From the NCBI GenBank assembly GCA_023451735.1, contig JAEXYH010000055.1:13261-77260 (forward strand): a DNA stretch of 64,000 nucleotides, given 5' to 3'. The translations under genes and the position numbers were made by a program. The notes beneath the pieces are model-generated. The model worked only from the letters and a program-made list of their open reading frames with translations. It had not been told where the DNA came from and did not search any database. The DNA is from Pseudomonadota bacterium (GTDB lineage: Bacteria > Pseudomonadota > Alphaproteobacteria > Rhizobiales > Rhizobiaceae). Shown here in pieces: positions 43,311 to 51,072 of this stretch (positions are counted from its first letter, which is position 1; each line of letters starts with the position of its first letter).

Positions 43311-44786
43311 ATGAAGATATTGTCCGTTACGTCGGAGATCTATCCGCTGATCAAGACCGGCGGACTGGCAGACGTAACCGGTTCGCTTCCCAAGGCGCTG
43401 GCGCCGCTGGGGATCGAGACGACATCGCTTGTGCCGGGCTACCCCAAGGTGATGAAGCAGCTCGGGCAGGCAACCACGCTGATGGAATTCGAGGACCTTC
43501 TCGGCGAACGTGCCACGCTTCGCCACGGCCATGTGGAAGGTCTCGATCTTCTCGTGCTCGACGCCCCGGCCCTCTATGCCCGCCCCGGCGGCCCTTATGT
43601 CGATCAGCACGGCAAGGACCATGCCGACAACTGGAAAAGGTTTGCGGTCCTCTCGCTTGCCGCATCCGAGATTGCCGCAGGCGCCCTGCCGGGCTGGGTA
43701 CCGGACCTTGTCCACACCCACGACTGGCAGTCGGCGATGACCTCGGTCTACATGCGCCGTAACGGCTGCATGACCCCGGTCGTCATCACCATTCACAACA
43801 TCGCCTTCCAGGGCCAGTATTCCGCCGACCTTTTGCCGTGGCTCGGGCTTCCCCCGGAAGCCTATTCCATCGATCAGCTGGAATATTTCGGTGACATCAG
43901 CTTTTTGAAGGGCGGGCTGCAGACCGCCGACGTGATTACCACCGTCAGCCCGACCTATGCCCGCGAGATCCTGACGCCACGTTTCGGCATGGGCCTGAAC
44001 GGCGTTCTCAACGAACGGGTGGAAGTGCTGCGCGGTATCGTCAACGGCATCGATCTCGATGTCTGGGATCCGGCAACCGACGAGTTCCTTCCCCAGACAT
44101 TCGACATCAACACCTTACGCCGCAAGCGCGAAAACAGACAGCCGCTCCTTGACCGGTTTGGTCTCGATCCCGATGACAAAGGCCCAATCTTTGCCGCCAT
44201 CAGCCGTATCACCTGGCAGAAGGGCATCGACATGCTGGCGGATACAGCCGATGAAGTGATCCATAACGGTGGCCGTATCATCATCGTCGGCCAGGGCGAC
44301 CACGCGATCGAACAGTCGCTTCTGGAAACCGCATCGCGTTATCCGGGTCGCATGGCCGTCCATATCGGTTATGACGAGCCGACCGCCCATCTCGTCCAGG
44401 GCGGCGCGGACTCGATCGTCCAGCCTTCGCGTTTCGAGCCCTGCGGCCTTACCCAACTCTATGCGCTGCGCTACGGCTGCGTGCCGGTCGTCTCACGCAC
44501 AGGCGGGCTTTCGGAAACCATCATTGACGCCAATGACGCGGCCATGTCCGCCCGCGTCGCGACCGGATTCCAGTTCCATCCGGTAACCACCAATGGCCTG
44601 CGGCTGGCATTGCGGCGTGCGCTCCATGCCTATGAGCAGCCGAAAATGTGGGCGCGGTTACAGAACCAGGGCATGAAAACGAAATTTTCATGGGAACGCA
44701 GCGGCCAGCAATATGCCGCCGTCTACCGAAGCCTCGTCCAGAAGGCCTCGCCGACGACCGGCCTGCGGCGGCTAAAATTCTGGTAA
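43311..44786 (+). CDS. glgA: Glycogen synthase (ADP-glucose type)
   Basis: This 491-residue GT5 glycosyltransferase adds glucose from ADP-glucose to growing glycogen. The ADP-glucose-binding KTGGLADVTGSLPKAL stands near the N-terminus (KxGGL form), VHTHDWQSAM and TIHNIAFQGQY follow in the starch-synthase domain, and the C-terminal lobe has SRITWQKGIDMLAD and FEPCGLTQLYALRYG with the catalytic Glu. The ATG at 43311 gives a standard start (MKILSVTSEIYPLIKTGG); the frame is open to 43209 without family likeness. It is an isolated copy, not in the usual glgBCAXP cluster, but glgX is 1.2 kb away on the other strand. Both lie in the stress island. Confidence 0.93.
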   Translation: MKILSVTSEIYPLIKTGGLADVTGSLPKALAPLGIETTSLVPGYPKVMKQLGQATTLMEFEDLLGERATLRHGHVEGLDLLVLDAPALYARPGGPYVDQHGKDHADNWKRFAVLSLAASEIAAGALPGWVPDLVHTHDWQSAMTSVYMRRNGCMTPVVITIHNIAFQGQYSADLLPWLGLPPEAYSIDQLEYFGDISFLKGGLQTADVITTVSPTYAREILTPRFGMGLNGVLNERVEVLRGIVNGIDLDVWDPATDEFLPQTFDINTLRRKRENRQPLLDRFGLDPDDKGPIFAAISRITWQKGIDMLADTADEVIHNGGRIIIVGQGDHAIEQSLLETASRYPGRMAVHIGYDEPTAHLVQGGADSIVQPSRFEPCGLTQLYALRYGCVPVVSRTGGLSETIIDANDAAMSARVATGFQFHPVTTNGLRLALRRALHAYEQPKMWARLQNQGMKTKFSWERSGQQYAAVYRSLVQKASPTTGLRRLKFW

Positions 44787-44919
44787 ATCGCCTCGGGTGC
44801 TCGCGCAAAAAACTGAACCGGTCCGCGCCGTCTTAACCTTAGAAACATCCTGCCAGGACAGCCGCTTGACGGGATGCGTGCCATAAGCGACCTTTACTCG
44901 GTAAACGGGTGGGGGTTAC

Positions 44920-45975
44920 ATGAGCACAATCGAAGAAAGTCTGCGCGCGATAGCCGAGCGCGTGAAATCGCATTCCAGTACGATGGCCACGGAAGAAGCG
45001 GTAAAAACGGCAGTCGTTCTGCCTTTTCTACGCTCCCTCGGATATGACGTATTCGATCCGTCCGAGGTGGTGCCAGAATTCACCGCCGATGCGGTGGGGA
45101 AAAAAGGTGAGAAGGTCGACTACGCGATAAAGATCGACAACGAGATCCGTATTCTCATCGAGTGCAAGCCGATCTCGGTTGCGCTGGAGAGAAAGCATCT
45201 CGATCAGCTCTATCGCTATTTCAGCGTGACAAACGCGAAATTCGCCATCCTGACCAACGGACGAACCTTCAATTTCTATACCGATCTCGAGGCGCCCAAT
45301 AAGCTGGATGCTCGACCTTTCTTCGTCTTCGACGTATCAGATTTCAATACCGGCATCGTTGCCGAACTACGTAAGTTCGAGAAGGGCGCCTTCGACGTTT
45401 CCGCCATATTGGCGACGGCGGAGCGGCTCAAATACACGTCCGGCGTCAAACAGATCATATCCAAGCTTATCGAGGATCCTTCCGAAGAGTTCGTCCGAAT
45501 GACCTCGGCCGGCGTCTACGAAGGAAGAATGACGTCTCAGGCGCGCGAAATGTTTACCGGTATCGTCCGTGCTGCATTTCGTGAAGTGATCATGGACACA
45601 GTTAAAAGCCGTCTTTCGAACGCCCTGGCAGACACGGAGGAGGTCATCGAGAAGATCGACACTCCGATCGAAGATGAGCCCGATGTTGTGACCACCGATG
45701 AAGAACGCGAGGGCTATATGATCGTCAAGGCGATCGTGCGCGATACGATAGCAGCCAGGCGCATCGTCATGCGGGATCAGAAGTCTTACTGCGGCATCCT
45801 GATCGACAACAACAACCGAAAACCTCTGGCGCGGCTGTGGTTCAATAGATCGGTCAAATACATCGGGCTTTTCGATGGGGAGGCAGAGGAACGGCTGATC
45901 GTAGACAGCCTGGACAAGATCTACGAATACAGCGATCGGCTGAGGGCGACCGCGAAGAAATATCTGCAGGAATGA
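44920..45975 (+). CDS. Solitary type I restriction HsdR N-terminal domain protein (PD-(D/E)xK nuclease fold)
   Basis: This 351-residue protein carries in its first 150 residues the nuclease domain seen at the N-terminus of type I restriction HsdR subunits. PSEVVPEFTADAVGKKGEKV leads to VDYAIKIDNEIRILIECKPI, giving the Asp and the ExK of a PD-(D/E)xK site. EEAVKTAVVLPFLRSLGYDV is the usual lead-in helix. No helicase motif (GxGKT, DExH) is present, and there is no hsdM or hsdS gene near it. The C-terminal half (REGYMIVKAIVRDTIAARRI, FNRSVKYIGLFDGEAEERLI) is a separate alpha/beta part with no role known to me. It lies between glgA and glgX and ends at a strong terminator. Confidence 0.8.
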   Translation: MSTIEESLRAIAERVKSHSSTMATEEAVKTAVVLPFLRSLGYDVFDPSEVVPEFTADAVGKKGEKVDYAIKIDNEIRILIECKPISVALERKHLDQLYRYFSVTNAKFAILTNGRTFNFYTDLEAPNKLDARPFFVFDVSDFNTGIVAELRKFEKGAFDVSAILATAERLKYTSGVKQIISKLIEDPSEEFVRMTSAGVYEGRMTSQAREMFTGIVRAAFREVIMDTVKSRLSNALADTEEVIEKIDTPIEDEPDVVTTDEEREGYMIVKAIVRDTIAARRIVMRDQKSYCGILIDNNNRKPLARLWFNRSVKYIGLFDGEAEERLIVDSLDKIYEYSDRLRATAKKYLQE

Positions 45976-45991
45976 CCGGCAGACAGACAAA

Positions 45992-46016
45992 AAAAGCCGG
46001 CCATTGGCCGGCTTTT
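45992..46016. terminator. Bidirectional terminator between the HsdR-like gene and glgX
   Basis: An 11-bp stem AAAAGCCGGCC with ATT loop has a T-run on both sides because the stem starts in A and ends in T. It lies 16 bases behind the plus-strand stop and 24 behind glgX. Confidence 0.9.
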
Positions 46017-46040
46017 GAATTGCAGAAACACTAAACGTTC

Positions 46041-48119
46041 TCAAGGCCGCCTGAATAAGGCAAGGCTCCGCCCTTCCAGTTCGAAATCCTTTTCCTTGGT
46101 AATCGTGAGACCGCGCTTGGCGCTGTCGGATGTGGTCAGTTCCAGCACCCATCCGCCCTCACCGAATTGCGGGATACGGAAGGGCACATTGCCTTCGAAC
46201 GGATTGCACAAGAGCAGCACGTCGTGCCAGACGCCTTCTTCCTCCTGCAGGTCGCCGCGGCCGATATAGACCCCGAGCGTCGTGCCCTCGTCCCATTGAT
46301 CAGGTTGCTGGAAACCACCGCCGGCATTGAACCACTTGATATCGGTGCCATCGCGCCAGCTTTCACGGCGTAGGAGCGGCTGCTCAGAGCGTAGCTTGAT
46401 CACGTGGCGGGTGAATTCGCGCAATTCCTCGCAGGTCTCCGGCAGGTTATCCCAATGGACCCAGGAAATTTCGCTGTCCTGTGCATAGCCATTGTTATTA
46501 CCCATCTGGCTGCGGCCGAACTCGTCCCCTGCAAGAAGCATCGGTGTGCCATGGGAGAAGAACAGCGTGGCGAGGAGATTGCGCTTCTGCCGGTCACGCA
46601 CGGCATTGATGCCCTCATCCTCAGTCGGGCCTTCCTCACCATAATTATACGACCGGTTGTCGTTGTGGCCGTCGTTATTGTCCTCGCCATTGGCCTCGTT
46701 ATGCTTCTCGTTATAGGAAACGAGGTCATTCAGCGTGAACCCGTCATGGGCGGTGATGAAGTTGACGCTTGCCCAGGGGCGACGGCCGCGCTGGTCGTAG
46801 AGATCGCCGGAGCCGAGCAATCGGGCGGCGAAATCGGTTGAAACATTGTCGCCCTTCCAATATTCGCGCACCGTATCGCGGTACTTGTCGTTCCATTCGG
46901 CCCAGCCGGGCGGAAAGCCGCCGACCTGATAACCGCCCGGGCCGATATCCCACGGCTCGCCGATCAGCTTCAGCTTGGAGAGAACCGGATCCTGCGTCAC
47001 CGCATCGAAGAACCCGCCTCGCTCGTCGAACCCTTCCGGCTCGCGCCCGAGGATCGTGCCGAGATCGAAGCGGAAACCATCGACATGCATATGCTCCGCC
47101 CAGTAGCGGAGACTGTCCATCACCATCTGCAGCACCCGCGGATGCGACGTGTTGACGGTGTTACCGGTGCCGGTGTCGTTGATGTAATAACGATGATTGT
47201 CCGACAGCGTGCGATAATAGGAAAAGTTGTCGATGCCTTTGAAGGAGAGCGTCGGACCAAGCTCGTTGCCTTCGGCCGTATGATTGTAGACCACGTCGAG
47301 AATGACCTCGATCCCTGCATCGTGGAAGGACCGCACCATGTCGCGGAACCCCTGGATGCCCCGCGGCCCGTAATATCGTGAGGCCGGCGCGAAGAAACCG
47401 AGGGAGTTATAGCCCCAGAAATTCTTCAGATCCTTGTCGAGCAGGTGCTGGTCGTCGGGGAACCAATGGACCGGCAGAAGCTCTACCGAGGTAATGCCGA
47501 GGCTCTTGATATAATCGACGCTCGCCTCGTGGCCCATTCCCTCGAACGTACCGCGCAATTCCTTCGGAACGGCGGAGTTGAGTTGCGTGAAACCCTTAAC
47601 ATGGGTCTCGTAGACGACCGCGTTCGACCAGGGAACAAGCGGACGGTTCTGGTCCTGCCAGTCGAATGCGTATGGATCGATCACCTGGGCTTTCGGCGTG
47701 AACGGCGCGCTGTCGCGTGTATCGAAGGTGAGATCCTTGTCCTCGTGCAGCAGGTCGTAGGCGAAATGCGCCTCATTCCACTGAATGTCGCCGACAAGCT
47801 CGCGGGCGTAAGGATCAATCAGGAGCTTGCTCGGATTGAAGCGGTGACCGTTTTCCGGCTCGAACGGGCCGTGGACGCGAAAACCATAAAGCGCGCCGGG
47901 TTTCAGCCTCGGCACATACCCGTGCCAGATCTCATGCGTATATTCCGGCAGGTCAAGCTTGGCGATCTCGATCTTTCCGGTCGGATCGTAGAGGCAAAGC
48001 TCCACGCGCGTCGCATGTGCCGAGAAGATCGCGAAATTGACACCCTCGCCATCGAAATTGGCGCCAAGCCGCGTCCAGTCGCCTGCTTCAATCGAAAATT
48101 GATTGGTCTTCATGTCCAT
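46041..48119 (-). CDS. glgX: Glycogen debranching enzyme
   Basis: This isoamylase-type GH13 enzyme of about 692 residues removes short side chains from glycogen. The N-terminal CBM48-like domain begins GDWTRLGANFDGEGVNFAIF. The catalytic barrel holds the GH13 regions VIYNHTAEGNE-like VVYNHTAEGNELG, DGFRFDLGTILGRE with the nucleophile Asp, GEPWDIGPGGYQVGGF and FITAHDGFTLNDLVSY. C-terminal beta segments close the chain. I use ATG 48119; ATG 48113 is equally possible, and the frame to 48323 extends over the divergent promoter region. A GGAAC-N17-CATT site upstream suggests stress control. The order glgA / glgX on opposite strands is unusual for a glycogen locus. Confidence 0.92.
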   Translation of the reverse strand: MDMKTNQFSIEAGDWTRLGANFDGEGVNFAIFSAHATRVELCLYDPTGKIEIAKLDLPEYTHEIWHGYVPRLKPGALYGFRVHGPFEPENGHRFNPSKLLIDPYARELVGDIQWNEAHFAYDLLHEDKDLTFDTRDSAPFTPKAQVIDPYAFDWQDQNRPLVPWSNAVVYETHVKGFTQLNSAVPKELRGTFEGMGHEASVDYIKSLGITSVELLPVHWFPDDQHLLDKDLKNFWGYNSLGFFAPASRYYGPRGIQGFRDMVRSFHDAGIEVILDVVYNHTAEGNELGPTLSFKGIDNFSYYRTLSDNHRYYINDTGTGNTVNTSHPRVLQMVMDSLRYWAEHMHVDGFRFDLGTILGREPEGFDERGGFFDAVTQDPVLSKLKLIGEPWDIGPGGYQVGGFPPGWAEWNDKYRDTVREYWKGDNVSTDFAARLLGSGDLYDQRGRRPWASVNFITAHDGFTLNDLVSYNEKHNEANGEDNNDGHNDNRSYNYGEEGPTEDEGINAVRDRQKRNLLATLFFSHGTPMLLAGDEFGRSQMGNNNGYAQDSEISWVHWDNLPETCEELREFTRHVIKLRSEQPLLRRESWRDGTDIKWFNAGGGFQQPDQWDEGTTLGVYIGRGDLQEEEGVWHDVLLLCNPFEGNVPFRIPQFGEGGWVLELTTSDSAKRGLTITKEKDFELEGRSLALFRRP

Positions 48120-48166
48120 GCAGCGCCCCATTTGCCGGAAGATCGGTCTCACGAAATCTGGCCTAC

Positions 48167-48192
48167 AATGGTGCGGCGCGGCATTTGGTTCC
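48167..48192 (-). promoter_or_regulatory. EcfG-like promoter with one mismatch before glgX
   Basis: On the minus strand GGAAC (48192-48188) and CATT (48170-48167) are 17 bases apart, with one mismatch in the -10. It lies 48 bases upstream of the glgX start. Confidence 0.45.
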
Positions 48193-48208
48193 CTCCTGAT
48201 CGCAGCAC

Positions 48209-48233
48209 GGAACGAGACTGGGAGAGGATCGTT
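48209..48233 (+). promoter_or_regulatory. EcfG-type promoter, exact, of the 86-residue gene
   Basis: GGAAC at 48209-48213, then 16 bases, then CGTT at 48230-48233. It lies 42 bases before the ATG at 48276 and divergent from the glgX site. Confidence 0.8.
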
Positions 48234-48275
48234 CCTCCCTACCCCATTTCCATGCTCTCGACAGGAGGAATGACA

Positions 48276-48536
48276 ATGACATCCCTGACACCTCAGGAAC
48301 TCGAAGGGCGGCTCAACGCCCATCGCGAACTGATGATCGAAATGCTCTCGGCGATGATTGGCGGCGAAGTGACGATAACGGCGTTTCTCCAGAAGCTTCG
48401 GGACGACGCCACTTTCAAGGATAACGAGGAAGATCCGGGTGTGATGCCGGAAACTGCGTTCGCGATCGAAAATGCCTCCGCCCGGGAAACTCGCGCCATT
48501 CTTGAGGCAGCACGCGCACGTGCCTTAGCAAGCTGA
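48276..48536 (+). CDS. Hypothetical 86-residue protein under stress promoter
   Basis: This small soluble protein is rich in helix formers. An N-terminal amphipathic stretch (TPQELEGRLNAHRELMIEML) is followed by SAMIGGEVTITAFLQKLRDD. A more polar C-terminal half (FAIENASARETRAILEAARA) ends RALAS. No known domain is recognised and there is no signal or membrane segment. The ATG at 48276 has GGAGG 7 bases upstream; the ATG at 48270 is too close to it. An exact EcfG-type promoter lies directly upstream. Its role is unknown. Confidence 0.75.
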   Translation: MTSLTPQELEGRLNAHRELMIEMLSAMIGGEVTITAFLQKLRDDATFKDNEEDPGVMPETAFAIENASARETRAILEAARARALAS

Positions 48537-48610
48537 CCGTCGGATATTTCACCTTTCGGTAACATTTCTTAATGTTTGTGGCCGACTTGCCATGTTTATG
48601 GCGATTTCAT

Positions 48611-48635
48611 GGAACTACAATGGCATCAGCACGTT
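48611..48635 (+). promoter_or_regulatory. EcfG-type promoter, exact, of the 25-residue gene
   Basis: GGAAC at 48611-48615 and CGTT at 48632-48635 are 16 bases apart. The miniprotein ATG follows at 48665, giving a short leader of about 23 bases. Confidence 0.8.
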
Positions 48636-48664
48636 CTTGCTTCCAGAGTTCGATGGAGACGACA

Positions 48665-48742
48665 ATGGCAAGGGAATGGGTGGAAGTTGCAGGTTTTGCG
48701 CTGATGATTGCCGCCTGCTACATGTTCGTTATTCCGGTTTGA
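48665..48742 (+). CDS. 25-residue membrane miniprotein
   Basis: A very short gene encodes a charged start (MAREWVEVAG) followed by one hydrophobic segment, FALMIAACYMFVIPV, ending at TGA 48742. The ATG at 48665 has GGAG 6 bases upstream (GGAGACGACA). An exact EcfG-type promoter lies directly upstream, and a hairpin lies 43 bases behind. The three signals together make this a real gene, although nothing is known to me about the product. A single-span peptide of this size could bind a membrane enzyme or transporter in stress. A longer frame in another register over the same bases (48592-48801) has no comparable support. Confidence 0.72.
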   Translation: MAREWVEVAGFALMIAACYMFVIPV

Positions 48743-48785
48743 CAGTTTCCCGAGGAGGGGAACGGGCCTTCGTAAGCGAGGCCCC

Positions 48786-48816
48786 ATGCTCTCGTGGCTA
48801 ATAGCCGCGGGAGCAT
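48786..48816 (+). terminator. Hairpin behind the miniprotein gene
   Basis: ATGCTCTCGTGGCTA and TAGCCGCGGGAGCAT form a stem with two U-G pairs around a tight loop. The sequence behind it (CCTGTTTG) is only weakly T-rich. Confidence 0.5.
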
Positions 48817-48878
48817 CCTGTTTGAGGTCATTCAGCGCTTCCACCCATCTCATGATCCATTTCCTGGGGTAAATTACG

Positions 48879-48903
48879 GGAACGTTATTCTCCCCGGCTG
48901 GTT
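48879..48903 (+). promoter_or_regulatory. EcfG-like promoter (GGAAC-N16-GGTT)
   Basis: GGAAC at 48879-48883, 16 bases, GGTT at 48900-48903. It lies 57 bases before the 65-residue gene and probably also serves the PfpI gene. Confidence 0.6.
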
Positions 48904-48960
48904 AGCCCTTCATGACAAGTCGCTGCGTGTTGTCACAAGCGACTGATACGGGAGACTACC

Positions 48961-49158
48961 ATGCAGCACTTTTTCAAAATGCTCAGGAACCGTTTTCTAC
49001 CCCGGCATGAACAGCCGACATTCCAGGCTGCTCGCCCGGAAGAGCTTCAGGTCGTGGTTCCGGAAGCCGTCGTGCTTCCGCTTCCCAAGACGCCGCGCGA
49101 TGAAATCAGCGTGCCTGCGTCGATCAACGGACGCGACCTGTCCACCGGCCGGCTCTGA
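48961..49158 (+). CDS. Hypothetical 65-residue protein upstream of the PfpI gene
   Basis: This small basic protein begins MQHFFKMLRNRFLPRHEQPT and continues with QVVVPEAVVLPLPKTPRDEI and PASINGRDLSTGRL. No domain is recognised. It is rich in Pro and Val with a positively charged start, and has no clear membrane helix. The ATG at 48961 has GGGAG 7 bases upstream. An EcfG-like promoter lies 57 bases upstream and the PfpI gene follows after 53 bases without another promoter in view, so the two probably share a transcript. Confidence 0.62.
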   Translation: MQHFFKMLRNRFLPRHEQPTFQAARPEELQVVVPEAVVLPLPKTPRDEISVPASINGRDLSTGRL

Positions 49159-49211
49159 CCAAACGAGCGGCCACATATCGCAAGAAAAATAATCCAAAAA
49201 AGGAGCTCATC

Positions 49212-49772
49212 ATGGCGAACATCGCTTCCGCCAACATCCTCATTTTGGCCACGGATGGCTATGAACGTTCGGAACTTCGCGTGCCCCACGAAGAGCTGAC
49301 AAGACGGGGCGCCGATGTCAAGATTGCCTCGATCAAAGCCGGCGAGATCAAAAGTTGGGACGAAAAAGACTGGGGTGACTCGGTCACCGTCGATCTCGAC
49401 GTGAAACAGGTTAAGGTGGAGGATTTCGATGCCCTCGTCCTGCCGGGCGGCCAGATCAATCCGGACGTGCTGCGCAGCAATGATGACGCAGTAGAACTGG
49501 TTCGCCAGTTCGTCAGCAGCGGCAAACCGGTCGCCGCGATTTGCCATGGCCCTTGGTTGCTGGTCGAGGCGGATGCCCTTCGCGGCCGCAAGGCGACTTC
49601 CTATGCCTCTATCCGCACCGACCTGCGCAATGCCGGCGCCAGCTGGGAGGATGAGGCCGTCGTGGTTGATAACGGCATCATCACCTCGCGCTCGCCGAAA
49701 GACCTCGCCCAGTTCGTCGACAAGATCGTTGAGGAAGTGGAAGAAGGCATCCACCAACGCCGCGCGGCGTAA
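49212..49772 (+). CDS. DJ-1/PfpI family protein
   Basis: This 186-residue member of the DJ-1/PfpI superfamily has the family start ANILILATDGYERSELRVPH, then KVEDFDALVLPGGQINPDVL, and the nucleophilic Cys in AAICHGPWLLVEADALRGRK. GIITSRSPKDLAQFVDKI follows near the end. E. coli YhbO/YajL-type members protect against oxidative, acid and glycation stress; protease and deglycase activities have been claimed and disputed. AGGAG lies 8 bases before the ATG at 49212. It follows the 65-residue gene, probably on one transcript from the EcfG-like promoter. Confidence 0.9.
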   Translation: MANIASANILILATDGYERSELRVPHEELTRRGADVKIASIKAGEIKSWDEKDWGDSVTVDLDVKQVKVEDFDALVLPGGQINPDVLRSNDDAVELVRQFVSSGKPVAAICHGPWLLVEADALRGRKATSYASIRTDLRNAGASWEDEAVVVDNGIITSRSPKDLAQFVDKIVEEVEEGIHQRRAA

Positions 49773-49817
49773 GTGAATTCTTTTAAGGTCGGCAGCCCGT
49801 CATCGGTCTGCCGGCAA

Positions 49818-49908
49818 CTTCTCTCCTTAGCGATGGAGAGAAGGATGCAAAGCTCCAACTCTTTCGCTTCAGGCAAGAACATCCCTCTCCCCGCCTGCGG
49901 GGAGAGGG
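49818..49908. repeat. Two hairpins between pfpI-like and topoisomerase genes
   Basis: CTTCTCTCC with its complement forms a 9-bp stem at 49818-49843, and CCCTCTCCCCGC with its complement forms a 12-bp stem with CT loop at 49883-49908. The latter is a typical Rhizobiaceae intergenic palindrome. The region lies between convergent genes and may end both messages. Confidence 0.7.
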
Positions 49909-49967
49909 TAATTGAGAGGCAACCTGCTAATCTCGTCAGGGCAAACAGTGATTCCCTGGCTGGAGCC

Positions 49968-51011
49968 TCACCCGTCCCGTAAAAATGCCACCAACCGTTC
50001 CTCGTCGGTCCGCAAACCGCGCCTCGGCTTCACCGTCTTTTTATCCGTCATGATCTTCCTCAACGGCGTCTCATCTTCGGCAAGTTCCAGAATGCTCGGA
50101 TGGATATAGCTCGACCGGCAGACAGCCGGCGTGTTCTGCAGCACATCCGAAGCCGCCTGCGTCAGCGCCTTTATCTTCGGCCGTTTGCCCTCCTCTTCCA
50201 CCACCCTCCAAGCCATCATGAAAGCCGCAAGGCTGCCGCCCCATGTTCGAAAGGTCTTGGCCGAAACAGGAAACCCGGCCGCTTTGGCAAGATAGGCATT
50301 GAGCCTGCCGGAATCGACCGGCCGCGGCGTGCCGTGTTCGTCGGGAAACGAAAAGAGCTGACGGCCGGGCAGATCTGAGATTTCTTCGAGAATGCGCTGT
50401 AGGCGCGGATGCTTGAGCGTATGCTGGACGCGCTTTCCGCCCTTTGCGGTAAAGCGCAGGAGCACGCCATCGCCGGATAGAACCATGTGGCGTTTCAGCA
50501 GCGTGGTCGCCCCATAGGTGCGGTTTTCTTTCGCGTAAGCCCGGTTGCCGACACGCAGATGCGTGACATCCATCAGCGCCACGAGCGCGGCCAGCACGCA
50601 ATCCGACTTGTCGAGACCAAGCGACAGATCGCGTTTCACCTTGCGGCGGATGCGCGGCAACGCCTCGCCGAAACTCAGCAACTGGTCAAATTTCTGTTCA
50701 CTGCGAAAGCTCTGCCAATCGGCATGATAGCGATATTGCTTTCTGCCACGGGCATCATAACCAGTCGCCTGCAGGTGCCCCTGCGGATCGATACAGATCC
50801 AGACGTTCTCATAGGCCGGGGGAAGGCCAAGCGCGGTGATGCGCAGCCGGTCAGTCTCGCTGGAAAGAAGCGCGCCATCCGGCAGCCTGTAGCAGAATCC
50901 CTTGCCTTTCCTCAGGCGACGAATGCCAGGCTCGGTATCGTTGACATAGGTGAGCCCGATGGCTTCTAGCGAGGTGGCATCGATTTCGATGGTTTTGAGC
51001 GAGAGATCCAT
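49968..51011 (-). CDS. DNA topoisomerase IB
   Basis: This 347-residue type IB topoisomerase relaxes DNA by a transient 3'-phosphotyrosine link. The opening is LTYVNDTEPGIRRLRKGKGF, typical of bacterial TopIB. The catalytic pentad is visible as Arg and Lys in LRVGNRAYAKENRTYG and TAKGGK, the FRTWGGSLA region with Arg, and the Tyr nucleophile in RSSYIHPSILEL near residue 308. Bacterial TopIB is an accessory enzyme found in a subset of species. An exact EcfG-type promoter lies so close (its -10 ends 10 bases before the ATG) that the mRNA would be nearly leaderless, so the enzyme is probably induced by general stress. Confidence 0.92.
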   Translation of the reverse strand: MDLSLKTIEIDATSLEAIGLTYVNDTEPGIRRLRKGKGFCYRLPDGALLSSETDRLRITALGLPPAYENVWICIDPQGHLQATGYDARGRKQYRYHADWQSFRSEQKFDQLLSFGEALPRIRRKVKRDLSLGLDKSDCVLAALVALMDVTHLRVGNRAYAKENRTYGATTLLKRHMVLSGDGVLLRFTAKGGKRVQHTLKHPRLQRILEEISDLPGRQLFSFPDEHGTPRPVDSGRLNAYLAKAAGFPVSAKTFRTWGGSLAAFMMAWRVVEEEGKRPKIKALTQAASDVLQNTPAVCRSSYIHPSILELAEDETPLRKIMTDKKTVKPRRGLRTDEERLVAFLRDG

Positions 51012-51020
51012 GAGCGCTAG

Positions 51021-51045
51021 AACGGCGCGCGCAATTCTTCGTTCC
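51021..51045 (-). promoter_or_regulatory. EcfG-type promoter, exact, of the topoisomerase gene
   Basis: On the minus strand GGAAC (51045-51041), 16 bases, CGTT (51024-51021). The start codon is at 51011, so transcription should begin about 2-5 bases before the ATG. Confidence 0.8.
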
Positions 51046-51072
51046 TGCGCAGATCGATCAAATCATTTCGAG

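Noticed and set aside
48592..48801. A 69-codon plus-strand frame over the miniprotein gene
   Set aside because: Its start lies upstream of the proposed transcription start, it lacks a ribosome site, and the 25-residue frame inside has all signals.
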